Part shown: in pieces, positions 29,118-38,887 of the stretch | Layout of the letters: every line of letters begins with the position of its first letter | Position numbering within the stretch: position 1 is the stretch's first letter | Source: Enterobacteriaceae bacterium B14 | Lineage (GTDB): Bacteria > Pseudomonadota > Gammaproteobacteria > Enterobacterales > Enterobacteriaceae | NCBI GenBank assembly: GCA_000307305.1 | Contig: DF158884.1 | Location: forward strand, 1 to 64,000 | DNA length: 64,000 bases | Direction of reading: 5' to 3' | Program-made: the position numbers and the translations under genes | Notes under the pieces: model-generated | Database searches by the model: none | Told to the model about the DNA's origin: nothing | The model's input: only the letters and a program-made list of their open reading frames with translations

Positions 29118-29414
29118 ATGAGTGGTTATTATATTGTTTATTTATTTATTTCGATTTTATTATTTATTTTCCTATATGGAGTAAGCGATTACTTTCTTAA
29201 GGATGATTCCTCTTTAAAATTACAAGCATATGCTCTACTTTCAGGTTTTGTTTGTGGTGGTGGGCAAATGATAATATCCATCAACGGGATTATTCCATTT
29301 TTCCCTCAGAGCAATGAATTTATCGAGTATAACTTCACATGGAGATACACTGCATTTTTCCTCTCCATTTCTCATGCATTGTTCGCAAGCTATATCTTTA
29401 CAAAAAAACGATGA
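29118..29414 (+). CDS. Small membrane protein, candidate immunity protein
   Basis: 98 aa with about three hydrophobic segments (YIVYLFISILLFIFLYGV; LLSGFVCGGGQMIISING; YTAFFLSISHALFASYIF). Starts 15 bp after the DUF4225 stop behind AAGGGTTG, so it is co-transcribed. No family recognised. Its order after the DUF4225 gene, membrane location and duplication fit an immunity protein for a membrane-acting toxin; this is inference. Confidence 0.6.
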   Translation: MSGYYIVYLFISILLFIFLYGVSDYFLKDDSSLKLQAYALLSGFVCGGGQMIISINGIIPFFPQSNEFIEYNFTWRYTAFFLSISHALFASYIFTKKR

Positions 29415-29472
29415 GTGTAATTATCAGTTATAATTCATACGACAAAATTTAAACGATAGCTAGGTTGAAAAT

Positions 29473-29766
29473 ATGCTTTATGTGATTTATTTATTTATTT
29501 GTATCTGTTATTTTATTTTACTTTCTATATTATACCAGTGATTATTTAGTTAAAAAATATCACCTTTGAAATTGTATATTTACATTTTCCTTTCACTTTT
29601 CTGTTACTCTGGCACTCAAATAGTAATTTCCTCTAGTGGAGTAATCCCCTTTTTCCCTACAAGTAGAAACTTTATTGAATATGATTTCACTTGGAGATAT
29701 ACAGCATTCTTTTTCTCTATTACACATGCTCTCTTTTTTAGCTATACCCTCACAAAAAAACAATAA
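29473..29766 (+). pseudogene. Decayed tandem copy of the small membrane protein gene
   Basis: Starts MLYVIYLFICICYFILL at 29473, aligning with the start of the preceding gene. A frameshift then puts SDYLVKKYHL in another frame, and a second shift near 29566 restores GVIPFFPTSRNFIEYDF, TWRYTAFFFSITHALFFSY and TLTKKQ, clearly homologous to GIIPFFPQSNEFIEYNF, TWRYTAFFLSISHALFASY and IFTKKR of the intact copy. The intact 3' part is only 66 codons. Confidence 0.8.
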
Positions 29767-29803
29767 ATATAGGCTCTCTACAAATATAAGAGCCTACCCT
29801 AAT

Positions 29804-30284
29804 TTACATCACTCTCTCTTCCCAAATACTATACCCACTAGTCCCTGCTATATGATGCTTCCATATGATATTGGCATACTTTAAGGAGATCGATTTTTGA
29901 GGCTGGGCGTCTTTATGTGTCACAGAGTGAGGATAGAACACGCTAATATCAGTGATAGTGACATCCGTTAATGTAATGGTGTAGTACAACTCTTGGGTTC
30001 CAGTATCCGATGTTCTATAAAAATCGAGAGTACAATTCAGCATTTCATTGTCAGTAATTGCCATACCCAGTAAAGGTGAAGACTTATCAATGGGTTTAGT
30101 AATTACAACAGGTTGATGGTTTGAGCTCTGATCGCGGGTAATGGAATGCGTCATACTGTACACCATAATTTGGTCAGCATGCCCAGCCTGATATTTATTG
30201 CCAATAGAATCAGGTGCTGAACAACCTTGAGAAATTAGCCCCTGCTTTTTTGCCTTCTAAACGCAAATAAATCATGTTCGCCAT
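29804..30284 (-). pseudogene. hcp: Hcp family type VI secretion tube protein, frameshifted
   Basis: From ATG 30284 (AAGGA upstream) the frame reads MANMIYLRLEGKK, matching the family start. A run of six A on the coding strand (plus-strand T-run 30246-30251) is one base too long and shifts the frame. Removing one A restores QGLISQGCSAPDS then IGNKYQAGHADQ joined to the intact 120-codon remainder (MVYSMTHSITRDQSSNHQPV ... AGTSGYSIWEERV). The corrected protein is about 160 aa, the normal length for enterobacterial Hcp. Everything else is intact, so the break is either recent, a homopolymer sequencing error, or corrected by slippage. Hcp hexamers form the type VI tube and carry small effectors. 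Confidence 0.85.
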
Positions 30285-30442
30285 ACTATTCTTCCTTGTT
30301 ATTTAATGAAAAATAAAATTAACTCTAATCAGTATATATAAGCATATCATTAAATATTAGCTGCAATTGCAACACAAAAAACCAACCTATTTTCTCAAGT
30401 ATTTAACCTACCGCTTATCCTTGCACCCAAAACAAAATTACT

Positions 30443-30456
30443 TTGAGCTACGTCAA
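30443..30456. promoter_or_regulatory. FNR-type site TTGAGCTACGTCAA upstream of nrdD
   Basis: Matches the TTGA-N6-TCAA core of the FNR site, about 180 bp before the nrdD start. Anaerobic induction by FNR is known for nrdDG in E. coli. Confidence 0.65.
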
Positions 30457-30482
30457 ATAACTGCGCTGTAAAACGAAGAAAT

Positions 30483-30529
30483 AACAATATATAGTATGCA
30501 AAATCTAAAAAAGCGCTATATATAGTAGT
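30483..30529. promoter_or_regulatory. Tandem NrdR boxes upstream of nrdD
   Basis: Two AT-rich palindromes, with cores CAATATATAG (30485-30494) and CTATATATAG (30516-30525), begin exactly 31 bp apart. That is the three-turn spacing known for cooperative NrdR repressor binding. They lie about 110-150 bp before the nrdD start. Confidence 0.8.
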
Positions 30530-30634
30530 TATACACATTTAATCCACACCATATGTTATGCCGCAAAGAGCCTAATGCCTCTGTGGATAACCAGTCTTTT
30601 TTGCGCTAAGTAGTGAAAAACCAAGGAGTAGATC

Positions 30635-32773
30635 GTGAAGCCCATCGTGATTAAACGAGACGGTTGTCAGACCCCTTTTGATGAAATTCGCATCAAAGAG
30701 GCTATCCAACGAGCAGCGGTTGCTGTTGATTTAAATGATGACGAGTATTGCGCTACGGTTGCCCGTACTGTTGCTCAGCAGATGGATGGCAAGGAACGCG
30801 TCGATATCCACGAAATTCAAAACTCCGTAGAAAATCAATTGATGGCGGGATGCCATAAAACCTTGGCTCGTGCCTATATTGAATATCGTCACGATCGCGA
30901 TATCTCCCGCGAGCTGCGCGGTCAGCTTAACAAAGAGATTCAGGGGTTAGTTGAGCAAAGCAACGTTGCACTACTTAATGAAAACGCCAATAAAGACAGC
31001 AAAGTGATCCCAACCCAGCGTGATCTGCTCGCTGGGATCGTTGCAAAACACTATGCCAAGCAGCACATGTTGCCGCGTGACATCGTCTTAGCCCACGAGC
31101 GCGGAGAGATCCACTATCACGATCTCGATTACGCCCCTTTCTTCCCTATGTTCAACTGCATGCTAATCGACATTGATGGCATGTTGAATAAAGGTTTTAA
31201 GATGGGAAATGCGGAGATAGAAAAACCAAAATCTATCTCGACAGCAACGGCAGTAACAGCTCAAATCATCGCGCAGGTCGCCAGCCATATTTATGGCGGT
31301 ACAACCATCAACCGTATTGATGAAGTGCTTGCTCCGTTTGTCACTGCCAGCTACGAAAAACATAAGTCGATAGCCCAAGAGTGGCAAATTGCAGACGCTG
31401 AAGGCTATGCGCATTCTCGTACCGAAAAAGAGTGCTACGACGCCTTCCAATCGCTGGAATATGAAGTCAACACGCTGCACACCGCAAATGGTCAGACACC
31501 CTTTGTCACCTTTGGCTTCGGCTTAGGTACCAGTTGGCAGTCACGCATGATTCAGGCGTCTATCCTGAAAAATCGCATCGCAGGTCTTGGTAAAAATCGT
31601 AAAACAGCGGTATTCCCTAAGCTAGTATTCGCGATTCGCGACGGCGTAAATCATGCTTTTGGCGATGTAAACTACGACATTAAGCAACTGGCCTTAGAGT
31701 GCGCGACCAAGCGCATGTACCCAGATATTTTGAACTACGACCAAGTTGTGAAAGTCACTGGCTCTTTTAAAACCCCAATGGGTTGCCGCAGCTTCCTCGG
31801 TACTTACGAAGAGAATGGCGAGTTAGTGCATGAAGGCCGTAACAATATTGGCGTCATCAGCTTGAACCTGCCACGTATCGCCATTGAAGCAAAAGGTGAT
31901 GAAGCTGCATTTTGGGTACTGCTAGACCAGCGTTTGGTATTAGCCAAACGTGCATTAATGACCCGTATCGCCCGCCTAGAAGGTGTGAAAGCACGCGTCG
32001 CCCCTATTCTCTATATGGAAGGCGCATGTGGTGTTCGTCTGAAAGCCGACGATAATATCGCCAACATCTTCAAGAATGGACGCGCGTCTATCTCCCTTGG
32101 CTATATCGGGTTGCATGAAACCATCAATGCCTTGTTTGGCAACCAAACCCATGTCTTTGATGACGAAGCCTTGCGTGAGAAAGCGGTTCAGGTCGTTGCT
32201 CGCCTGAAAGAGGCTACCGAGCAGTGGAAAGAGGAAACGGGGTACGGTTTCAGCCTTTACAGCACGCCGAGTGAAAACCTGTGCGATCGCTTCTGCCGTT
32301 TAGATACCGCCGAGTTTGGTATTCTCTCCGGCGTAACAGATAAGGGCTACTACACCAACAGTTTCCACCTCGACGTAGAGAAGAAGGTCAATCCTTACGA
32401 TAAGTTAGATTTCGAGATGCCTTACCCACCTCTGGCGAACGGCGGCTTCATTTGCTACGGCGAGTACCCGAATCTGCAACATAATCTGAAAGCACTGGAA
32501 GATGTCTGGGATTACAGCTACGCCCGAGTCCCCTATTACGGCACCAATACGCCGATCGATGAGTGTTACGAATGTGGCTTTACAGGTGAGTTCTCCTGCA
32601 CCAGCAAAGGGTTCACCTGCCCGAAATGTGGCAACCACGACTCCACCAAAGTCTCCGTTATTCGCCGTGTCTGTGGCTATCTCGGTAGCCCCGATGCGCG
32701 TCCGTTCAATGCAGGGAAGCAAGAAGAAGTTAAGCGCCGTGTTAAGCACCTCGCTAACGGCCAGTTAGGATAA
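30635..32773 (+). CDS. nrdD: Anaerobic ribonucleoside-triphosphate reductase
   Basis: 712-aa class III ribonucleotide reductase that makes dNTPs without oxygen using a glycyl radical. The N-terminal ATP-cone domain is IVIKRDGCQTPFDEIRIKEAI. The C-terminal zinc site is CYECGF ... CPKCG, and the glycyl radical motif is RRVCGYLGSP. The start at GTG 30635 follows AAGGAG. Expression is expected under FNR and NrdR control from the sites upstream. nrdG follows after 64 bp. Confidence 0.97.
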   Translation: MKPIVIKRDGCQTPFDEIRIKEAIQRAAVAVDLNDDEYCATVARTVAQQMDGKERVDIHEIQNSVENQLMAGCHKTLARAYIEYRHDRDISRELRGQLNKEIQGLVEQSNVALLNENANKDSKVIPTQRDLLAGIVAKHYAKQHMLPRDIVLAHERGEIHYHDLDYAPFFPMFNCMLIDIDGMLNKGFKMGNAEIEKPKSISTATAVTAQIIAQVASHIYGGTTINRIDEVLAPFVTASYEKHKSIAQEWQIADAEGYAHSRTEKECYDAFQSLEYEVNTLHTANGQTPFVTFGFGLGTSWQSRMIQASILKNRIAGLGKNRKTAVFPKLVFAIRDGVNHAFGDVNYDIKQLALECATKRMYPDILNYDQVVKVTGSFKTPMGCRSFLGTYEENGELVHEGRNNIGVISLNLPRIAIEAKGDEAAFWVLLDQRLVLAKRALMTRIARLEGVKARVAPILYMEGACGVRLKADDNIANIFKNGRASISLGYIGLHETINALFGNQTHVFDDEALREKAVQVVARLKEATEQWKEETGYGFSLYSTPSENLCDRFCRLDTAEFGILSGVTDKGYYTNSFHLDVEKKVNPYDKLDFEMPYPPLANGGFICYGEYPNLQHNLKALEDVWDYSYARVPYYGTNTPIDECYECGFTGEFSCTSKGFTCPKCGNHDSTKVSVIRRVCGYLGSPDARPFNAGKQEEVKRRVKHLANGQLG

Positions 32774-32837
32774 CGTCACTTCATTTCAGGGCGCAGATTA
32801 TGGCTTACCGCTGCGCCCTTCTCAGTGAAAGAAGAAC

Positions 32838-33302
32838 ATGAACTACCATCAATATTACCCCGTCGATGTTGTTAACGGCCCCGGAACACGCTGCGTTCTG
32901 TTTGTGTCTGGTTGCATACACGAATGTGCTGGCTGCTATAACAAAAGCACTTGGCGACTGAACTCCGGCACACCTTTCACCCAAGAGATGGAAGAGCGCA
33001 TCATCGCCGATTTAAACGACACGAGAATTAAACGCCAAGGCATCACTCTCTCCGGCGGTGACCCCCTACATCCACAGAATGTGCCAGATATCCTGCGGTT
33101 GGTAAAACGCATTCGTGCCGAGTGCGAAGGAAAAGATATCTGGGTTTGGACAGGGTACAAGCTAGGAGAGCTAACAGCACAGCAGCAGGAAGTGGTGGCG
33201 CTGATTAATACGCTGGTGGATGGTAAATTCGTGCAAGCACTGGCAGACCCGTCATTGCTATGGCGCGGTAGTAGTAATCAAGTGATTCATTATTTGCGTT
33301 AA
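32838..33302 (+). CDS. nrdG: Anaerobic ribonucleotide reductase activating protein
   Basis: 154-aa radical SAM activase that installs the glycyl radical on NrdD. The cluster-binding motif C-x3-C-x2-C is in SGCIHECAGCYN; ITLSGGDPL is the SAM-binding GGE/GGD-type motif. Start follows GAAAGAAGAAC. Co-transcribed with nrdD. Confidence 0.97.
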   Translation: MNYHQYYPVDVVNGPGTRCVLFVSGCIHECAGCYNKSTWRLNSGTPFTQEMEERIIADLNDTRIKRQGITLSGGDPLHPQNVPDILRLVKRIRAECEGKDIWVWTGYKLGELTAQQQEVVALINTLVDGKFVQALADPSLLWRGSSNQVIHYLR

Positions 33303-33310
33303 ATATCATC

Positions 33311-33461
33311 TGGTTTGTCCCCACTCGCGCAGGGAACAGCCATCGATAAGAATGCCGCCAATAATTACATTCGGTTTACCCCCGCTCATGCGGGGAACAC
33401 ATATCGCGTTGAGTCTGTAAAAATCTAAAGTCCGGTTTACCCCCGCTCATGCAGGGAACAC
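33311..33461. CRISPR. CRISPR array 1, type I-E, 3 degenerate repeats
   Basis: Three 29-bp repeats at 33311-33339, 33372-33400 and 33433-33461 separated by two 32-bp spacers (33340-33371, 33401-33432). Repeats are variants of the array 2 repeat (GTTTACCCCCGCTCATGC in place of GTTTATCCCCGCTCGCGC). The array-end copy at 33311 is the most diverged. As in array 2 the leader is on the right, so the guide strand is the minus strand. Confidence 0.92.
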
Positions 33462-33560
33462 TCTAAAGCTATCCGGCTGTTTTATAAAAAATTAATATCA
33501 CCATAAAAACCCACCGAATTTATCACACCCTTAATTGAAATTAACCAATTGATTTATAAA
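33462..33560 (-). promoter_or_regulatory. Leader of CRISPR array 1
   Basis: The sequence right after the last repeat (TCTAAAGCTATCCGGCTG, then TTTTATAAAAAATTAAT) is clearly homologous to the same position after array 2 (TCTAAAACTATCCACCTG, TTTTATAAGAAATTATT). This marks it as a leader that drives transcription and spacer insertion. The exact right boundary is approximate. Confidence 0.7.
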
Positions 33561-33635
33561 CATAAAACAAATTCATTCCGTAAATTCCATCACCCTACCA
33601 AATAAACTTATTTTTCATATTATTACCAGCCTAAT

Positions 33636-34274
33636 TTACACCTTGCCCAACCTGCGCAGTTCGTTCGATTCAACAATACGGGATTGGGTCGCTTGTGGTG
33701 TACTTGCGCACTTTAGCATCGCCCTTGCCACAGATTTGGCTTTGATGGCCCGCCATTTACCAGGTAATAAAAAGAATAAGGGAGCGGCTAGTGTTTCAAA
33801 TATTCGTGACGTTGCGCGCTTGCCCAATAACATGGAAGGACGAGCTATTGTCAGGCTTTTCCACTGCTGGGCTTGCAATGCCTGCTCCATCTCACCTTTA
33901 ATTCGGTTATAGAAAAACGGAGAGCGCTCATTGGCACCAAGAGCGCTGACAACAACATACTGCTGTGCGTGTAAGCGCAATCCTGCCAGTCCGGTATAAA
34001 GTGGGAGAATATAATCGACATAGTGGAATTGATTTTTGCTACCCGCTTCCCTCAAGGTTGAGCCAAGACAGCAAAATACGGTATCAACAGGCTCAACGAG
34101 TTCATCAAGCAAAATGCGAAGGTCTGCACCAACAGGATTAACTATCTTACTGTGAGCGGGCAACGGTGTACGCGTTGGGGCATAAATATGGCCGATATTA
34201 TCGTCATCCAGCAACAATTTAAGCAACTCTTGCCCGACAAGCCCCGTCGCGCCAACCAACAATACGTTTGCCAT
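33636..34274 (-). CDS. yraR: NAD(P)-binding Rossmann protein YraR-like
   Basis: 212-aa short-chain NAD(P)-binding protein. The N-terminal Rossmann motif is VLLVGATGLVGQELL. VFCCLGSTLREAGSK, VVVSALGANERSPFFYNRIKGEME and LTIARPSMLLGKR match E. coli YraR closely. The enzymatic role is unknown. It lies between CRISPR array 1 and yedE, read toward the array. Confidence 0.85.
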   Translation of the reverse strand: MANVLLVGATGLVGQELLKLLLDDDNIGHIYAPTRTPLPAHSKIVNPVGADLRILLDELVEPVDTVFCCLGSTLREAGSKNQFHYVDYILPLYTGLAGLRLHAQQYVVVSALGANERSPFFYNRIKGEMEQALQAQQWKSLTIARPSMLLGKRATSRIFETLAAPLFFLLPGKWRAIKAKSVARAMLKCASTPQATQSRIVESNELRRLGKV

Positions 34275-34721
34275 ACTCTCTTACCTCACACAAAAAAATG
34301 CGTTCATTGCATCGTGTAGTTGAGACTCTTAGCAATAGGATTAGTTTCGTTAAAAAGAGAGAGTTCACAGTCTTACGGCTCCAACCTAAACCAAGCCTAT
34401 ACTCTCCCTACATTAGAAAACCGCTTTCATCGTCGACAATTTTTTATCTACAAGTAACGGTTGCCACAATACTCGCCAGTAAAATCCTTCTTAAATCTGC
34501 CATATATCTCTCAAAAGTATCTCTGTTTTCAGGCAAATTATTCGTTAAGATATTGTTTCTTTTTATCGAGATAGGCTCGTTCTTTTATATTGAAATATGT
34601 CAATTCTTATCTTGTTTGTCGCCTTATGGCTGGCAAGTACTGATACGGTTCCTGATTAAGATTGGCTTATCACTATTGAGAACTATTATTGAGTTAAATA
34701 ATTTTCAAGGATAAGAAATCT
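34275..34721. other. Intergenic region upstream of yedE
   Basis: About 450 bp of AT-rich DNA. A plus-strand open frame (34268-34714) gives an S/L/F-rich peptide of no recognisable family that begins on the yraR start, and I do not accept it. The region presumably carries the divergent yraR and yedE promoters. The yedE ribosome site CAAGGATAAG is at its end. Confidence 0.5.
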
Positions 34722-35945
34722 ATGCGCTGGCAAGACTTTAAACACCAGTATCTGATCAAGTTCTGGGCACCACTTCCCGCCGTTATCGCTGCCGGAATAC
34801 TCTCTACTTACTATTTTGGAATAACAGGAACCTTCTGGGCCGTTACCGGTGAATTTACCCGCTGGGGCGGCCATGTTGCCGAACTGCTTGGCGCCAATCC
34901 CCACGCATGGGGCTATTTTAAGACCATCGGTTTTGAAGGCACACCACTAGACCGCATCGACGGAATGATGATTATCGGCATGTTTGGTGGCTGTATTGCC
35001 GCCGCGCTGTGGGCGAATAACATCAAACTGCGTCTGCCTCAGCATAAAGTGCGCATCTTCCAAGCCTTGCTAGGTGGGATTATCGCCGGTTTCGGTGCCC
35101 GCTTGGCAATGGGGTGTAATTTAGCTGCCTTCTTCACGGGGATTCCCCAATTTTCTCTTCATGCCTGGTTTTTTGCATTGGCAACAGCCGTTGGCTCGTA
35201 CTTTGGCGCTCGTTTCACACTACTGCCAATGTTTCGTATCCCTATCAAGCTACAAAAAGTCAGTGCCGCTGCACCATTAACTCAAAAACCTGAGCAGGCT
35301 CGCAGGCGTTTTCGGATAGGGATGATTCTTTTCTCCGCCCTCGTTATCTGGGGTTTAGTCACCGTAGCTGGTAGCCCTAAATTAGGCATGGCTATGCTAT
35401 TTGGCTTGGGGTTTGGTTTATTGATTGAACGCGCTCAAATCTGTTTCACCTCAGCCTTTCGTGATTTATGGATTACAGGCCGTACCCATATGGCAAAAGC
35501 GATTATTATCGGGATGGCCGTTAGTGCCATTGGTATTTTTAGCTATGTACAGATGGGTGCTCAACCCAAAATTATGTGGGCTGGGCCTAATGCGGTTTTG
35601 GGGGGATTGTTGTTTGGTTTTGGTATCGTCCTTGCAGGTGGCTGTGAAACCGGTTGGATGTACCGTGCCGTTGAGGGACAGATTCACTATTGGTGGGTCG
35701 GGCTAGGCAATATTATCGGGGCAACGGTACTGGCCTATTATTGGGACGACCTCGCACCCGCATTGGCAACAAACTACGATAAGGTCAACTTACTCGATAC
35801 CTTTGGCCCTTATGGCGGCCTGTTAGTCACCTATCTGCTACTCGGCTTGGCTTTTGCCGCCATGCTGTGGTGGGAAAAACGCTTCTTCGCCAGAAAGCAC
35901 ACGTCTCAATCTCCATCCCTTCAAGCAAATAAGGAGTCTGTATGA
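34722..35945 (+). CDS. yedE: Selenium/sulfur-metabolism membrane transporter YedE
   Basis: 407-aa integral membrane protein of the YeeE/YedE (DUF395) family, very similar to E. coli YedE/FdhT, which is implicated in selenium incorporation into formate dehydrogenase. The two family repeats with conserved Cys are visible as LAMGCNLAAFFTGIPQFS and VLAGGCETGWMYRAVEGQ. Its stop overlaps the yedF start (ATGA), so the pair is translationally coupled. Flanked on both sides by CRISPR arrays. Confidence 0.93.
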   Translation: MRWQDFKHQYLIKFWAPLPAVIAAGILSTYYFGITGTFWAVTGEFTRWGGHVAELLGANPHAWGYFKTIGFEGTPLDRIDGMMIIGMFGGCIAAALWANNIKLRLPQHKVRIFQALLGGIIAGFGARLAMGCNLAAFFTGIPQFSLHAWFFALATAVGSYFGARFTLLPMFRIPIKLQKVSAAAPLTQKPEQARRRFRIGMILFSALVIWGLVTVAGSPKLGMAMLFGLGFGLLIERAQICFTSAFRDLWITGRTHMAKAIIIGMAVSAIGIFSYVQMGAQPKIMWAGPNAVLGGLLFGFGIVLAGGCETGWMYRAVEGQIHYWWVGLGNIIGATVLAYYWDDLAPALATNYDKVNLLDTFGPYGGLLVTYLLLGLAFAAMLWWEKRFFARKHTSQSPSLQANKESV

Positions 35946-36187
35946 CCCTTGATACTAAAAATATCGTTCCAGATTACCGTTTGGATATGGTAGGTGAGCC
36001 TTGCCCATACCCCGCTGTCGCGACACTTGAGGCCATGCCACAGCTTAAGTCTGGGGAGATTCTAGAAGTTATCAGCGACTGCCCGCAGTCGATTAACAAT
36101 ATTCCTCTAGATGCCAAAAACCACGGCTACGAAGTGCTGGATATTCAGCAAGACGGCCCAACAATCCGTTATTTGATTCGGAAATAG
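35942..36187 (+). CDS. yedF: TusA-family sulfurtransferase-like protein YedF
   Basis: 81-aa TusA/SirA-like protein with the signature YRLDMVGEPCPYPAVATLEAM, whose Cys is the expected sulfur/selenium-carrying residue. Nearly identical to E. coli YedF from VPDYRL onward. Partner of YedE in sulfur or selenium handling. Confidence 0.95.
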   Translation: MTLDTKNIVPDYRLDMVGEPCPYPAVATLEAMPQLKSGEILEVISDCPQSINNIPLDAKNHGYEVLDIQQDGPTIRYLIRK

Positions 36188-36235
36188 AAGCTGGTTTAGG
36201 TGCCGCCCGTGGTTACTCGGGCGGCTTATCTAGAC

Positions 36236-36915
36236 GGATTTAAACCCGCTTGAGTGGGGAACACAAAATTGCAGAACTGCAAAAAGCGTTATCGTGCGGG
36301 AACACTCAGGCTTTAGGGATCAGGTTAATAACCACTACGATTTACCCCTGCTCGCGCGGGGAACACATTCGATGTCCAGTTTTTCAGAATTCATCCACCG
36401 GTTTATCCCCGCTCGCGCGGGGAACACACCCCTGTAAGCAACGATGATGGCACAGTGGTCGGTTTATCCCCGCTCGCGCGGGGAACACTCGTTAATATGG
36501 ATATTAATCATTGTTAATTCCGGTTTATCCCCGCTCGCGCGGGGAACACTCGCAGCAGCAGCAGCTAGCTGGGCCTCGCTCCGGTTTATCCCCGCTCGCG
36601 CGGGGAACACACATTCCGTTTACAAATTTAATATTAGACTATCGGTTTATCCCCGCTCGCGCGGGGAACACTAAAAAACGATCTTCGTATTCTTGCGACC
36701 ATTCGGTTTATCCCCGCTCGCGCGGGGAACACACAATATGATATTATTAAATTATCAGCGTTACCGGTTTATCCCCGCTCGCGCGGGGAACACGCCATTA
36801 AAATACATTCCATCGAAACGCCGAACGGTTTATCCCCGCTCGCGCGGGGAACACACGGGCCTTTATAGCGCCGCTGGACGCGATTCCGGTTTATCCCCGC
36901 TCGCGCGGGGAACAC
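36236..36915. CRISPR. CRISPR array 2, type I-E, about 12 repeats
   Basis: Nine identical 29-bp repeats start at 36399, 36460, 36521, 36582, 36643, 36704, 36765, 36826 and 36887 (period exactly 61, so 32-bp spacers). A tenth at 36338 has a few changes. Two strongly decayed repeats lie at 36277-36305 and 36236-36264, with only 12 bp between them. The repeat core CCCCGCTCGCGCGGGG forms the hairpin cut by Cas6e. Decay is at the left, far from the leader, as expected for the oldest end. The guide strand is the minus strand. Confidence 0.97.
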
Positions 36916-36998
36916 TCTAAAACTATCCACCTGTTTTATAAGAAATTATTCCCCCCTATAAAATCCACCAACTTTTTATCACTTTGATAAAAACTAAC
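36916..36998 (-). promoter_or_regulatory. Leader of CRISPR array 2
   Basis: AT-rich 83-bp sequence between the last repeat and cas2. Read on the minus strand it ends TTTTAGA at the first repeat, as in E. coli leaders. Shared with the array 1 leader. Confidence 0.8.
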
Positions 36999-38215
<1,217 letters not shown>

Positions 38216-38227
38216 TCCCTCCTTAAG

Positions 38228-38887
38228 TTATCCCTTCTTAACGAGCAGCAAACCACAACCAAACCCTTTGCTTTTCCCCAAGCCAGAAACTAACGCCGCA
38301 GAGAACAACTCAGGGTCAGTCACCGTTAATCGCCCTTCATAATCAACCGAGCTGAACTGGATAGGTGCTAGCTCTACTCGCTTTTGTAGGCGGTGTTGCT
38401 GATAGCTCATCACACGGCATTCATCTCCATACTCTTCTAAAGAGAATCCGTGCCGTTTACCCTGCGCGATAAGCCACTCTTTTGCTGCCTGCTCTTGCAT
38501 GTTCCAGATGCCATCTTTAGGAATAGCGTTTTTCTTTGCCTGACATTTGGCATCCATCAGTACGTCATAGCGCTTCTTCTGCCGAGTGATAACGGGATTA
38601 GCACGCAGCGAAAAGAGTAACGTTGCCCCCTTAAGCAAGCTTGGGTGATAGAGTTTTGTCTCCACAGAAAACAACTCATGCGTCCCACTTGGCGCACTTG
38701 CTGACACCACATAGAAGGTATTGATGCTGCGCGTATCATCTCGCCGAAAGAGCATTCGCTCCTGGCTTTGCTCAGGGAAGAGCTGCCATAGCCACTGGTG
38801 CCATGCATAATCCCCTGCCGCGATCACCTTAGCTCGCATTACAGGAGGTAGACGATTGAGGTGAACCCTTACTCGTGAAAAATACAT
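38228..38887 (-). CDS. cas6e: Cas6e crRNA endoribonuclease
   Basis: 219-aa Cas6e (CasE/Cse3), which cuts pre-crRNA at the repeat hairpin. N-terminal MYFSRVRVHLNRLPP and YAWHQWLWQLFP contain the catalytic-His region; the C-terminal GLGKSKGFGCGLLLV is the glycine-rich loop. Start and cas5e stop share a base (38887). Confidence 0.95.
   Translation of the reverse strand: MYFSRVRVHLNRLPPVMRAKVIAAGDYAWHQWLWQLFPEQSQERMLFRRDDTRSINTFYVVSASAPSGTHELFSVETKLYHPSLLKGATLLFSLRANPVITRQKKRYDVLMDAKCQAKKNAIPKDGIWNMQEQAAKEWLIAQGKRHGFSLEEYGDECRVMSYQQHRLQKRVELAPIQFSSVDYEGRLTVTDPELFSAALVSGLGKSKGFGCGLLLVKKG

Noticed and set aside
30246-30251. Programmed -1 frameshifting (dnaX-like A AAA AAG) in hcp
   Set aside because: The run is not in the required phase and the frame needs a +1 change, so a mutation or homopolymer error is more likely.
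34268-34714. 148-codon plus-strand frame upstream of yedE
   Set aside because: Begins on the yraR start, has no ribosome site and no recognisable family; composition looks like translated AT-rich spacer.
36250-36920. Open frames with repeated VYPRSRGEH / LSPLARGT peptides
   Set aside because: These are translations of the CRISPR repeats, not genes.
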